Positions 1-8,773 of a stretch of 64,000 nt of DNA are shown here, piece by piece. The translations under genes and the position numbers were made by a program. The notes beneath the pieces are model-generated. The model was given only the letters and a program-made list of their open reading frames with translations. It had not been told where the DNA came from and ran no database searches. The stretch comes from Bryobacterales bacterium (GTDB lineage Bacteria > Acidobacteriota > Terriglobia > Bryobacterales > Bryobacteraceae): contig JADLCT010000059.1 in NCBI GenBank assembly GCA_020847045.1, positions 124,001-188,000 on the forward strand, read 5' to 3'. Every line of letters begins with the position of its first letter. Positions within the stretch are counted from its first letter, which is position 1.

Positions 1-2
1 CG

Positions 3-1118
3 GAGCACATGTTCCTCTCGCTGGCCGGCGGCTTGCGCGCGCTGAACTGCCACGTGCGCCTCGGCGTGTTTCACAACGCGCAGGCGGGGCGTCCGGCGCT
101 GGGCGATGCGGCCCGGCAGCGGGATATCGAGACGGCGCCGTTTCACTGCCGGGGCCGGTGGGATTGGAGCTGTCTGCAGGCGATCCGCTCCTGGCTGCGT
201 GTAACCCGTCCGGACGTGGTGCACTGCCATGGCTACAAGGCCGATTTGTACGGCTACGCGGCCACCAGAGGCCTTGGCATTCCGCTGGTGGCCACCTGCC
301 ACAACTGGACCAACGACAACCGGAACCTGAAGCTCTATGCGCGCGCTGACCGGGCCGTGCTGCGGCGGTTTGAGCACGTGGCGGCCGTCTCGGCGGGCGT
401 TGAGCGCAGCCTGGCGGACGCGGGCGTGCCGCCCCGCAGGATCTCGGTGATTGGCAACGGCGTTCCGGTGGAAGCGATCGCCTCGGCCGCGCCCACGCTG
501 GGGACGCTGGCCGGGGGAGGCGCTCAACTGGTGGGCGCGGTGGGCCGTCTGGTGGAAAGCAAAGGCTTCGATGTGCTGCTGCGAGCCATCCCCGAGGTGA
601 TCGCGGCCGAGCCAATGACGAAGTTCGTGATTGTAGGCGATGGTCCGGAACGGGAACGCCTGGAGACGATGGCCGCTGGACTGGGTGTGCGCGAGCATGT
701 GGTGTTCACCGGCGTCCGCGGCGACATGCCGGGCATCTACCGCTCGCTACGCCAGTTCGTGCTTCCTTCGTTCAACGAGGGGATGCCGATGTCGGTGCTG
801 GAGGCCATGGCGGCCTCGGCGCCGGTGGTGGCCACGCGCGTCGGAGCGTTGCCGGAGCTGATTGGCCAGGCGCAAGCCGGGACGCTGGTGGCGCCGGGCG
901 ACTCCAATGATCTGGCGCAGGCGATTCTCCGCCTGCTGCGGGAGCCGGAACGGGCGGATGCCATGGGCCGGAACGGATACGCCTGGGTGCGGGACCGCTA
1001 TTCCTCTCGCGCGATGGCGCAGACTTATCTGAAACTCTACGAGTCGCTGCTGAACGAAGGCCGCTCCAGCGGGGCATTGGCCACAGGCAAAGTCGTGGAC
1101 AAGGGAGCCGCCGCATGA
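3..1118 (+). CDS. Glycosyltransferase family 4 (5' end outside window)
   Basis: Retaining GT-B glycosyltransferase that would transfer a sugar from a nucleotide sugar to a lipid-linked or growing glycan at the inner membrane. The reading frame is open to the window edge: codons for Glu-His precede the first visible Met, so the gene starts upstream and this is a 3' fragment of about 370 codons. The C-terminal Rossmann half is typical of GT4: VGRLVESKGFDVLLRA (about residues 177-192), then SFNEGMPMSVLEAMAASAPV, the EX7E-type donor-binding segment, and VATRVGALPEL. Its stop overlaps the next start in an ATGA, so the two GT4 genes are translationally coupled. Acceptor and donor cannot be told from sequence. 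Family assignment is secure. Confidence 0.9.
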   Translation, partial: EHMFLSLAGGLRALNCHVRLGVFHNAQAGRPALGDAARQRDIETAPFHCRGRWDWSCLQAIRSWLRVTRPDVVHCHGYKADLYGYAATRGLGIPLVATCHNWTNDNRNLKLYARADRAVLRRFEHVAAVSAGVERSLADAGVPPRRISVIGNGVPVEAIASAAPTLGTLAGGGAQLVGAVGRLVESKGFDVLLRAIPEVIAAEPMTKFVIVGDGPERERLETMAAGLGVREHVVFTGVRGDMPGIYRSLRQFVLPSFNEGMPMSVLEAMAASAPVVATRVGALPELIGQAQAGTLVAPGDSNDLAQAILRLLREPERADAMGRNGYAWVRDRYSSRAMAQTYLKLYESLLNEGRSSGALATGKVVDKGAAA

Positions 1119-2305
1119 GCGCCGGGACGATGTCCGTGCGGGCAACCGGCGAGCGCGCGCAGGCCGCTTCACGCATCCGCGTGATGTTCGTGATCGACGA
1201 GTTGTGCGAGATGGGCGGCGCCGAGCGAGTGCTGATTCAGATGATCCGCGCGTTGCCCCGGGAGCGCTACGAACCGGTGCTGGTGACGTTTCGCATCGAC
1301 CGTTCACTGCCGTTCCTGAACGAGGTGGCCTGTCCGCTGCATGTGGTTCCCATGCGCCGCACCTACGGATGGTCCGGTGTGCGGGCCGCTCTCGCGTTGC
1401 GGCGGTTGATGCGCGAGCATCGCACCGGGATACTGCATACGTTCTTTGAAACCTCGGATCTGTGGGCGGGCGCGGTGGCGCGGCTGTGCGGCGTGCGAGT
1501 GCAGATCTCCAGCCGGCGCGACATGGGCATCCTGCGGGCGGGCAAGCACAGGCTGGCCTACCGTCTGCTGTCGGGCCAGTTCTCTCAGGTGCAGTGCGTA
1601 TCCGAGCAGGTGCGGCAGTATGCCTTGCAAGCCGATGGCCTGCCGGCCGGCCGCGTAGTGACGATTCACAACGGGCTGCCCGAATCGCGCATCCGCCAGG
1701 ACGAGGGCAGGGAAGCGGCTCGCCGGGCGTTGGGCTTGGACCAGGCCTCCCATGTGGTGTCCACGGTGGCCCACATTCGCAAGGTGAAGGGCGTGGATGT
1801 GTTCGTGAAGATGGCCGCGCGGCTGGCGGCGCGGTACCCGGAGGCCGTATTTCTGGTGGCCGGCGAGAATCACCAGCCGGCGCATTATGCCGAATTGCAG
1901 GCGATGGTGGCCGCTTCGGGGCTCGAAGGCAAGCTGCGGTTCCTGGGTGAACTGAACAGCGTGTCGAGCCTGCTGCGGGCGAGCGATGTGTTTTGCATGC
2001 TCTCGAGGAACGAGGGGCTGTCGAACGCCCTTCTCGAAGCGATGGCCGCCGGGGTTCCCTGCGTGGCCACGCGCGTGGGCGGCAACCCCGAGCTGGTGGA
2101 GCCCGGGGCCAATGGAGTGTTGGTGGAAAACGAAGACGATGAAGCCGCCGCCGAGGCGGTTTCCTTCCTGTTCGATCAGCCGGAGGAGGCTGCGCGGATG
2201 GGAGAAAACGGACAGGCCCGCGTGCGGGACCGGTTCAGCGAGCGCGCCATGATGCAACGGCTCTGCGAGGAGTACGAGCGGTTGCTTCCACGAGAGCGCG
2301 TCTGA
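1115..2305 (+). CDS. Glycosyltransferase family 4
   Basis: Second GT4 enzyme of the polysaccharide cluster (396 aa), beginning at an ATGA overlap with the previous gene. The N-terminal half has the acceptor-domain glycine motif after the first strand (ELCEMGGAERVLIQM). The C-terminal half has VAHIRKVKGVDVFV and SRNEGLSNALLEAMAAGVPC followed by VATRVGGNPEL, the usual donor-binding Glu pair. It has no membrane segment, so it probably works at the cytoplasmic face of the membrane on a lipid-linked acceptor. The first 18 residues before RIRVMFVIDELCEMGG are poorly conserved-looking, and a later start is possible. Confidence 0.9.
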   Translation: MSAGTMSVRATGERAQAASRIRVMFVIDELCEMGGAERVLIQMIRALPRERYEPVLVTFRIDRSLPFLNEVACPLHVVPMRRTYGWSGVRAALALRRLMREHRTGILHTFFETSDLWAGAVARLCGVRVQISSRRDMGILRAGKHRLAYRLLSGQFSQVQCVSEQVRQYALQADGLPAGRVVTIHNGLPESRIRQDEGREAARRALGLDQASHVVSTVAHIRKVKGVDVFVKMAARLAARYPEAVFLVAGENHQPAHYAELQAMVAASGLEGKLRFLGELNSVSSLLRASDVFCMLSRNEGLSNALLEAMAAGVPCVATRVGGNPELVEPGANGVLVENEDDEAAAEAVSFLFDQPEEAARMGENGQARVRDRFSERAMMQRLCEEYERLLPRERV

Positions 2306-2330
2306 TTGCTCAGGAGGAGATGAGGGAGAT

Positions 2331-3488
2331 ATGGAGAACGCAGTGTACTGGGTGGCATTGGCGGGCGCCGCGCTCGCCTTTGGAGCCATTTTTTATGTGT
2401 ACATCGGGTATCCGCTGCTGATGTTCGTGTTGTCGCGGATCGTGCGCCAGGCAAAACTGGAGACTGGCCACTACCCCAAAGTCACATTTCTGATCGCGGC
2501 CTATAACGAGGCCGAAAGCATTGAACGCAAGCTGCAAGAGACGCTCGCGCTCGAATATCCGCCAGACAAACTGGAGATTCTGGTGGTGTCCGACGGCTCC
2601 AGCGACGGTACCGACGAGCTGGTGAAGAGTTGCCAGGACAGCCGCGTGCGCCTGCTGCGCGTGGAAGGCCGCCTGGGCAAGACGAACGCACAGAATAAGG
2701 GCGTCGAGGCGAGCACGGGCGAGGTGATCGTATTCTCCGACGCCACGGCCGTCTATCACAAGCGTGCGCTGGTGCACATGATGCAGCACTACGCCGATGA
2801 GAAGGTGGGCGCCGTGAGCGGCCGCTACCAATACTTCGACCCGAACGGCGTTTCGCCCACCGGGCTCGGTTCGATGGCCTTCTGGAACTACGAAAACCTG
2901 ATCAAGCTCTACCAGTCGCAGGTGGGCACGCTCACCGGCTGCTCGGGCTGCATCTACTCCGTGCGCCGTTCCTGCTATGTGCCGCTGGCGGCCGATGTGT
3001 GCAGCGACCTCGTGGAGCCGCTGCGGATTGTCCGCAACGGATACCGCGTGGCGTTCGAGCCGCGGGCGCTGGCGTATGAAGCGACTACCAAGGAAACCAA
3101 GCAGGAATTCAAAATGCGCGTCCGGGTGGCCACGCGCGGCATGCGCGGCATTCTCGGTTCGCGGCTGCTGAATCCGGCCGAGAGACCGTATATCGCCTTC
3201 CAGTTGTTCTCTCACAAGGTGATGCGGTGGATGGTGCCCGTGTTTATGCTCCTGTTCTTCGTCTGCACCTTCGTGCTGGCGTTCTATGAGCCCCTCTTCG
3301 CCAACATGGTCGGCTTCCAGGTGGGCTTCTATGGAATGAGTCTGCTGTCGCTGAAACTCCCGCTGCACCGCGCATCGAAGCTGCTGGGACTGCCGCTGTT
3401 CTTCTGCACTCTGAATGCGGCGGCGCTGGTGGGAATGATCGAAGTAATCCGGGGACAGAAGTACACCGTGTGGGAAACCGTTCGTTAA
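2331..3488 (+). CDS. Membrane glycosyltransferase family 2
   Basis: Processive-type GT2 enzyme (385 aa) resembling cellulose/hyaluronan-synthase relatives. Residues 5-27 form a transmembrane helix. The catalytic domain carries VTFLIAAYNEAESIERK, VVSDGSSDGTDE (first Asp), an FSDATAVY metal-binding region in place of DxD, LTGCSGCIYSVRR and RVRVATRGMRGI, which replaces the canonical QxxRW. Three or so hydrophobic segments follow from about residue 285 to 375. The start ATG at 2331 follows AGGAGATGAGGGAG, an adequate ribosome binding site. It sits 25 bases after the preceding GT4 and is presumably in the same operon. It probably elongates or initiates a surface polysaccharide. Confidence 0.88.
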   Translation: MENAVYWVALAGAALAFGAIFYVYIGYPLLMFVLSRIVRQAKLETGHYPKVTFLIAAYNEAESIERKLQETLALEYPPDKLEILVVSDGSSDGTDELVKSCQDSRVRLLRVEGRLGKTNAQNKGVEASTGEVIVFSDATAVYHKRALVHMMQHYADEKVGAVSGRYQYFDPNGVSPTGLGSMAFWNYENLIKLYQSQVGTLTGCSGCIYSVRRSCYVPLAADVCSDLVEPLRIVRNGYRVAFEPRALAYEATTKETKQEFKMRVRVATRGMRGILGSRLLNPAERPYIAFQLFSHKVMRWMVPVFMLLFFVCTFVLAFYEPLFANMVGFQVGFYGMSLLSLKLPLHRASKLLGLPLFFCTLNAAALVGMIEVIRGQKYTVWETVR

Positions 3489-3504
3489 GGGAGACGCACG
3501 AAAG

Positions 3505-4290
3505 ATGAGAATCGAATTCATCACGCAGGACGATCCGCTCTATATCCTTCCCCTGTTCCAGGAGTTCCTGCCCCTGTGCGAGGGGAAGTTCGAGGTGACC
3601 CAGATTTCCAGTTGCCCGACTATGGGCAGCCGTCCCCGGACGCAGTTGATGCGCGAGCTGTTCGCGCTATACGGCCCATGGGGCATGACGAAGCTGATTG
3701 GCAAGGTGGCCAGTTCGCGCATCCTGGGCCGGCTGCCGGCCTCGCGCACCAGCTCCACCTTTCATTCGATGGCGCAACTGTGCCGGACGCACGAGATCCC
3801 TTATGTGCGCATCGGCAACCCGAACGCCACATCCTTCGTCGACGGGCTCAACCAGCGCAAGCCGGACCTGATCGTCTCGGTGGCCTGCCCGTACATTCTG
3901 AAGCGGACGCTGCTGTCGGTTCCGCCACAGGGATGCATCAACATCCACCATGCGCCGCTGCCCCGTTACAAGGGCATGATGCCCACCTTCTGGCAGATGT
4001 ATCATGGGGAGCGTTCCGTGGGTCTGACGATCCATTACATGTCCGAAGGGCTCGACGAAGGGCCCATCATTTTGCAGGAACAACTCGCCGTGGACGCGGG
4101 CGAGGCGCTCGATCACCTGATCCGCCGCTCCAAGCGCCATGCCGCCGGGGCGCTCTACCGTGTCCTGGGACAGTTTCTGGCCGGCGAGATCCGCACTTCC
4201 ATGCCAGTCAAGTCCGAAGGGAGCTACTACACGTTTCCGACTCTGGCCGAGATCCGCGACTTTCATCGCCGCGGTCTTCGGGCGATTTGA
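3505..4290 (+). CDS. Formyltransferase-fold protein (Fmt/ArnA-like), sugar N-formyltransferase candidate
   Basis: 261 aa protein with the 10-formyl-tetrahydrofolate-dependent formyltransferase signature. Residues about 145-160 read INIHHAPLPRYKG, containing the catalytic Asn and His and the folate loop, followed by the DEGPI motif that carries the catalytic Asp. The protein is shorter than methionyl-tRNA formyltransferase and lacks its C-terminal OB-fold domain. Its place between glycosyltransferases and a polysaccharide deacetylase argues for N-formylation of an amino sugar rather than a role in translation. The substrate is inference. The N-terminal 90 residues are divergent, as is usual for sugar formyltransferases. 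Confidence 0.82.
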   Translation: MRIEFITQDDPLYILPLFQEFLPLCEGKFEVTQISSCPTMGSRPRTQLMRELFALYGPWGMTKLIGKVASSRILGRLPASRTSSTFHSMAQLCRTHEIPYVRIGNPNATSFVDGLNQRKPDLIVSVACPYILKRTLLSVPPQGCINIHHAPLPRYKGMMPTFWQMYHGERSVGLTIHYMSEGLDEGPIILQEQLAVDAGEALDHLIRRSKRHAAGALYRVLGQFLAGEIRTSMPVKSEGSYYTFPTLAEIRDFHRRGLRAI

Positions 4291-4295
4291 GCCGA

Positions 4296-5342
4296 ATGCC
4301 TGCGCGCGCGCGCGTAGCGGCCAAATGGCTGCTCGCACACTCCCTCCGCGCGGCGGGCGTTCTCTACTGGGCCCGTCGCCACCTCCTCCGGCGGCGGGCC
4401 CGATTTGTTCTCACCTTCCACAGGATTCTCCCCGAACACAGCATGACGCGCGCCTGCTCCCCGGTGGGGATGTGCGTCTCAGAACCCGTGTTCCACAAGC
4501 TGATCGGCTACCTCGAAACCAGATATCACATTCAGCGGCTGGAGGAAGCCGCGCCGGAGCCCGCGGGCGGCCGGCCGGGCGTGTCGATCACCTTTGACGA
4601 CGGCTGGCGCGACAACCTGCCCCATCTTCGCGCGCTGGACCGGGCCGGCCATCCCGCCCTGGTCTTTCTGGTGACCGGAAAAATGGATCAGCGCTTCCCC
4701 TTCTGGCCGGAGCGCGTGGTGTGGCTAGCGCGCCAGGCGGAGCAGGAGGCCGAGACCGCACGCCGCTTGCAAGCATCCTTTGCGGGTACGGCTTTGCGAT
4801 GGGAACCGGCCGGCGGCCCGGCCGTGCTGCTCGAAGCCTTGAAACGGCTGAGTGAGGATGCGCGCGAGAAGTTGCTGTCCCGCTGGGACCGTGAGTTCTG
4901 GGATGAGCCCAGCGCGTTCACCTGCGATTCCCTGGCCTCCACCATCAGTTGGGACGAAGCGCGGGCCTTCCGCGGCACGAACATCCGTTTTGGCTCGCAC
5001 ACGGTGAGCCATCCGTTGCTGGATCAGACCACGGATGCGGCGGCGGAGTTGTCCGGCTCGCGGGAAGCCGTGGAGGCGCAGTTGCGGGAAGGCTGCGAAA
5101 CCCTGGCGTACCCGAACGGCAACTGGACTCCTGCCGTCCGCGCGGCGGCGGAGACGGCCGGCTACCGTTTGGCGTGCACAACCGAGGAGCGCTGCCAGGA
5201 GCCGGATGGCGATTCACTGCTGATTCCACGCTTCAATATGAGCGACGGTAAGCTGGTGAATCCCTGGGGACGCTTCTCCCCGGCTGTCTTCGAGTTCACG
5301 ACGGTGTGGAAGGCGTGGCGCGCGATGCGCTCAACCTGCTGA
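4296..5342 (+). CDS. Polysaccharide deacetylase family protein
   Basis: 348 aa NodB-homology protein (carbohydrate esterase 4 group). It has SITFDDGWRD, whose paired Asp residues give the catalytic base and a metal ligand, and FGSHTVSHPLL, the HxxxH metal-binding motif, followed by a CETLAYPNGNW region matching the later NodB motifs. The start ATG at 4296 lies 5 bases after the formyltransferase stop. A longer open frame extends upstream, but it runs antiparallel in meaning through the formyltransferase gene and has no support. The protein begins with an Arg-rich and hydrophobic stretch that may anchor it to the membrane. It probably deacetylates N-acetyl groups of the exported glycan. The 3' end overlaps the convergent ligase gene by 12 bases. 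Confidence 0.88.
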   Translation: MPARARVAAKWLLAHSLRAAGVLYWARRHLLRRRARFVLTFHRILPEHSMTRACSPVGMCVSEPVFHKLIGYLETRYHIQRLEEAAPEPAGGRPGVSITFDDGWRDNLPHLRALDRAGHPALVFLVTGKMDQRFPFWPERVVWLARQAEQEAETARRLQASFAGTALRWEPAGGPAVLLEALKRLSEDAREKLLSRWDREFWDEPSAFTCDSLASTISWDEARAFRGTNIRFGSHTVSHPLLDQTTDAAAELSGSREAVEAQLREGCETLAYPNGNWTPAVRAAAETAGYRLACTTEERCQEPDGDSLLIPRFNMSDGKLVNPWGRFSPAVFEFTTVWKAWRAMRSTC

Positions 5343-6764
5343 GAGCATCCGGCGGCCAGTGATGGAATTGACCGCTTCCCCGGTGGCGGCGCCGGACTCT
5401 TCTCCAGCCTCTTCCGCCGCTGCGTCCTCGGCCTCATCATCTTCTTCCTCTCCGGCCAGTTCGGTGTCCTGCTCGGGAGCTTCCAGCAACTGATTCCCGC
5501 GCGCCACCATGCCCAGGATGATGCAGGTGTAGCCGGTAATCTCGAAGAAACTCCAACGGTCGCCGAACACGTTCAGAATCGCCACGCACACCATGTAGCC
5601 GAGGCCGCCGACGGCGAGCCCCGAAAGCATGCGGTCATCCCCGGCATCGCGGAAGAGACGCCAGCAACTCCAGATGGCTGCGGCGAGCAGGGCCAGGTAA
5701 ACGAGCAATCCGAGGATGCCCATTTCGGCGAGCAGCTTGAGATAGTAGTTGTGCGTGTCATGCAGGCCGCCATAGCCGGCCAGGAGCCGGAAGGTGTCGA
5801 ATCCGGAGCCGAACAGCGGATTGGACATGAACATGTCCAGGGCGAGGTCCCACATGTGCATACGTCCGGCGGCGGAGGACTCCAGCGAGCCATCGCTCGT
5901 GTGCAGCATGGTGACGCGCTGGATGACGGCGCCGGGAACCAGCGCATAACCTCCGGCCAGGCCCGCGATCAGTCCTCCAGCCGTGACCACCAGCAGCATG
6001 CGCCGCTTCAACAGGCACACCAGCAGGAAACTGACGGCCAGGGCGACATAAGCCCCCCGGGAAAAGGTGAAAACGACGCAAACCGTAGTGACAATGGCCA
6101 GCAGCGTCAGCGCCTGGCGTTCGAGAAACTTGCGCGTGGCGGCGAATCCGAACAGAAAGACCGACATCTGGGCAAAGAAGGCCGCGACGCCGTTTTCACC
6201 GGCGATTGGCATCGTGCCCATATCGCGCAGACCATACGAAAAGTTGGTAAAGCTGCGGCCGCGCAGGCTGAACAGGAAGCCACGATCAGACCAGGCCAGG
6301 CCCACGCACATCAGGGCGATGGCGATGAACATCTGCTTCCGGGTGCGGATGGCGCCCATCGCCAGAAAAGGGATGAGGAAGATGCGGGCGTAGTTCTTCC
6401 AGTTGGAGAAGCGTTCGTCTCCTTCGGCCAGCGGAAGCGGGAAGTCGTTCAGCAGCGAACCTGTCCACAGGGTGACAAAGGTGAGCGCCCACAGCGCGAA
6501 GATGGGCACGCGAAAGGAAGCCTTCGAGAAGAGCGTATTGCCCTTCAGAATGACGCCGATGGCCACGGCGATCAGAACGAAGTCCACCAGTTGCGCGCCG
6601 TACGGCATCTCATGGAGCTTGTAGCGCACCGTCTGGTTGGGGATCAGCGGAATGAGAACGAACAGACCCACCGCGGGCATGCGCACGATGGAGACGAGCG
6701 CGCCCGCGATCAGCGCCAGATAAAGAACGATGAGTACGTACGGGCCTAAACCTAATCCAAGCAT
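5331..6764 (-). CDS. O-antigen ligase / Wzy-type polymerase family membrane protein
   Basis: 477 aa polytopic membrane protein with about ten to twelve predicted helices spread from residue 5 to 420, starting with a hydrophobic stretch at GPYVLIVLYLALIAGALVS. The long periplasmic loop (roughly residues 280-340) carries the RMHMWDLALDMFMSNPLFG(S)GFDTF segment, and the pattern NPLFGSGFD with DTHNYYLKLLAEMG is characteristic of the Wzy_C/WaaL domain. It would join or polymerise lipid-linked glycan in the periplasm, matching the glycosyltransferases on the other strand. Oddly, it ends in an acidic, Ala/Glu/Asp-rich tail of about 50 residues (TELAGEEEDDEAEDAAAEEA). This tail is probably cytoplasmic and disordered and is not part of the ligase fold. 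Confidence 0.87.
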   Translation of the reverse strand: MLGLGLGPYVLIVLYLALIAGALVSIVRMPAVGLFVLIPLIPNQTVRYKLHEMPYGAQLVDFVLIAVAIGVILKGNTLFSKASFRVPIFALWALTFVTLWTGSLLNDFPLPLAEGDERFSNWKNYARIFLIPFLAMGAIRTRKQMFIAIALMCVGLAWSDRGFLFSLRGRSFTNFSYGLRDMGTMPIAGENGVAAFFAQMSVFLFGFAATRKFLERQALTLLAIVTTVCVVFTFSRGAYVALAVSFLLVCLLKRRMLLVVTAGGLIAGLAGGYALVPGAVIQRVTMLHTSDGSLESSAAGRMHMWDLALDMFMSNPLFGSGFDTFRLLAGYGGLHDTHNYYLKLLAEMGILGLLVYLALLAAAIWSCWRLFRDAGDDRMLSGLAVGGLGYMVCVAILNVFGDRWSFFEITGYTCIILGMVARGNQLLEAPEQDTELAGEEEDDEAEDAAAEEAGEESGAATGEAVNSITGRRMLSAG

Positions 6765-6788
6765 GGAGTGCCACTTTCGCCGGAGCCG

Positions 6789-7475
6789 TCAGGCGGCCCG
6801 GGCTGTCACCAGATAATGCGCGCCGCGCTGGATGCGGATGGCCGTGAATCCGGCGCTTTCCAACGCGCGCGTAATAGAAGAATCGGTTTGGAAGGACGCA
6901 TAACCCTTCCTGGGAAAGTTGATCAGCTTCCGGGCGGTATGGAAGAGCATGCCATTCACCAGGCTACAGCCCATCAGCAGTTTGCCGCGCAGACCTTCCT
7001 CCTTCATGAGTTGCCATTGTTTCGCCCAGGAATGCAGCGTCATCCAGACCGTCCCCTCCGGCTTCAATACCCGGCGCACCTCGCCGAGGCTGCGCGTGAG
7101 ATCGGTATACGGAAGGGAAGCGCGCGCAATCACCATATCGAAGGTCGAGGAGGCGTAGGGAAGAGCCTCGGCGCGGCAGCAGGTAAACCGGACATTGTTG
7201 CTGAGCGTGCGGCCGAACTGCATGGAGGCCATGTCGATATCGCAGCCGAAAGAGACGGCTTCGGGGCGTATGGCCTTAAGAGTTTGGCCTGCACCGCAAC
7301 CGAGGTCAAGGATCTTGTGATGCGGCGGGGGCACCGGCGGGTTGAGATGACGCGGATGAGAAGGGTCGAGGCTGATGGCGAGTTCCGTGAGGTTGTATTC
7401 GATAGCATTCTTCATGTAAGCCCAGTGCTGCCAATACCACAGATCATACTGGACAATGAGCAACTGCATTGCCAT
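6789..7475 (-). CDS. Class I SAM-dependent methyltransferase
   Basis: 228 aa Methyltransf_11-type enzyme. Motif I is ILDLGCGAGQTLKAI (about residues 48-62), motif II follows at SFGCDIDMAS, and a post-motif region reads AEALPYASSTFDMVIARASL, with EVRRVLKPEGTVWMTLH after it. The chosen start is the ATG at 7475 (MAMQLLIVQYD). An in-frame ATG at 7553 would add 26 residues and overlap the end of the upstream regulator by 11 bases. The substrate is unknown. It lies just upstream of the O-antigen ligase on the same strand with a 24-base gap, so a sugar or lipid of the surface polysaccharide is a reasonable guess. Confidence 0.82.
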   Translation of the reverse strand: MAMQLLIVQYDLWYWQHWAYMKNAIEYNLTELAISLDPSHPRHLNPPVPPPHHKILDLGCGAGQTLKAIRPEAVSFGCDIDMASMQFGRTLSNNVRFTCCRAEALPYASSTFDMVIARASLPYTDLTRSLGEVRRVLKPEGTVWMTLHSWAKQWQLMKEEGLRGKLLMGCSLVNGMLFHTARKLINFPRKGYASFQTDSSITRALESAGFTAIRIQRGAHYLVTARAA

Positions 7476-7542
7476 GCTGGGTGCTTGATACAACACGGTT
7501 TGCCGCAGCCAGGTCCGCCACGATGCGGCGAAAGTTCTTCCA

Positions 7543-8745
7543 CTAATCCGCATTCGTGGGAATGGTGGAGCGGGTGCGGCCAGCCAGTTTGTTGCGGGAC
7601 GAAGAAGAGGCGATGCCGCCGTTTGTTTCGCCAGGGTAGAGCGTGTCCACATTACGCCGGTCCAGCACGGTCTGTTGCGTGTAGGCGGCGGGCGCAACAG
7701 GGTCGCCGGCCGCCATGGCGCAGGCCAGTTTCACCAGCCGTTCGCCGTAGCGTTCGGGAAAATAGGCGACCGAGGCCAGGAAGGCGCTGCCCGGACGCCG
7801 AATCTCCAGGCGGCCCTCCCGCATGGCGTTGTGGCCCACGATGACCACCGTCTTTTCGCGGCGCGCCGAGCGGACCGCCTCCACGACGCCGATGGCGCTT
7901 ATGTCATTGAACCCGGAAACCAGCAGGCGCGCGCCCGGGTTCAGTTCCTTGAGTAAGCCCGCCATGGCAAGGTAGCTGGCCTGGCGGTCGGCGTTGCCGT
8001 GCAGGTGGACGACGCGGGACTCCTCGACGCGGGGCAACACGTCGCGCAGACCCACCAGAACGCCGGCCAGCCGGGCCTGCACGTTGGTGCTCGTGTGCGC
8101 GCCCTCCACCAGCACCACGCGGTCAAAGCTCCCGTTCCAACGCTCGCGGGCGAAGTTGCCCAGAGCCTGGCCCGCGAGCTTGCCGGCCTGGTAGTTGTTG
8201 GCGCCGAAGTAGACGCCGCCGGGTATGGGACGCTCCACCGTGATGAACGGGCGTCCGCCACTGGTGAGATGGTCAGCCATCATATGGCCGATGGATTCGA
8301 CGGGCTGGAAGAAGATGGCCACGTCGACGCGCGCTTCAATGAGAGTCTCGGCGTTGCGCAGGGCCTGCTGCTCGTCGTCATGGTCGTTGTGCAGGAGCAT
8401 GATGTCGATGCCGGCCAGCCGCGCGGCCGACTGGAGCGAGGAGGTGACATCCTCGCGGAAGGTGTTGCCGGTAAGCGGTGCGGCGTAGCCAATCAAAAGC
8501 TTGCGGCGCCGGCTCATGGCCCGGTACCGTTTGCTCTCGTCCCGGGAGACATACCCGCGCTGTTCGAGCGTGGTCAGCAGCCGGTACACCGCCAGTCTTT
8601 GGATTCCGGTCAGCGAGGCGATCTCGTGAATGCCGATCGGGTGACCGGCGCGTTCGACAGTTTCCAACACGGTGAGCCCTTTGTCGAGCGTGCCCGCCCC
8701 GGCGCGGCGGGTGGTTTTCTTGAGCGGTGGTCTTGACTTCTCCAT
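7543..8745 (-). CDS. Chimeric transcriptional regulator: IclR-type HTH plus periplasmic-binding sugar domain
   Basis: 400 aa regulator. Residues about 18-75 form an IclR-like winged helix-turn-helix (LDKGLTVLETVERAG, IHEIASLTGIQRLAVYRLL, LEQRGYVSRDES). The C-terminal 310 residues are not the IclR effector domain but a type-I periplasmic-binding-protein fold as in LacI and RbsB (RRKLLIGYAAPLTGNTFRED, LIEARVDVAIFFQP, GGVYFGANNYQAGKLAGQ, VSGFNDISAIGVVEAVR). The combination suggests a sugar-responsive repressor. I use the ATG at 8745 (MEKSRPPLKK), because the upstream in-frame Met lies in the intergenic operator region. It is divergent from the esterase/receptor/permease locus, whose likely effector sugar it would sense. 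Confidence 0.85.
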   Translation of the reverse strand: MEKSRPPLKKTTRRAGAGTLDKGLTVLETVERAGHPIGIHEIASLTGIQRLAVYRLLTTLEQRGYVSRDESKRYRAMSRRRKLLIGYAAPLTGNTFREDVTSSLQSAARLAGIDIMLLHNDHDDEQQALRNAETLIEARVDVAIFFQPVESIGHMMADHLTSGGRPFITVERPIPGGVYFGANNYQAGKLAGQALGNFARERWNGSFDRVVLVEGAHTSTNVQARLAGVLVGLRDVLPRVEESRVVHLHGNADRQASYLAMAGLLKELNPGARLLVSGFNDISAIGVVEAVRSARREKTVVIVGHNAMREGRLEIRRPGSAFLASVAYFPERYGERLVKLACAMAAGDPVAPAAYTQQTVLDRRNVDTLYPGETNGGIASSSSRNKLAGRTRSTIPTNAD

Positions 8746-8773
8746 TGGATTGACATAACAAGTATGCAGCAAA
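8746..8773. promoter_or_regulatory. Divergent control region with CATA-N5-TATG palindrome
   Basis: Only 28 bases separate the starts of the chimeric regulator and the esterase. They contain TTGACA (8750-8755, plus strand) and an imperfect palindrome CATAACAAGTATG at 8754-8766. The region is too short to hold two full independent promoters outside the coding regions, so the palindrome is a plausible operator for autoregulation by the divergent regulator. No direct evidence of binding exists here. Confidence 0.35.
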
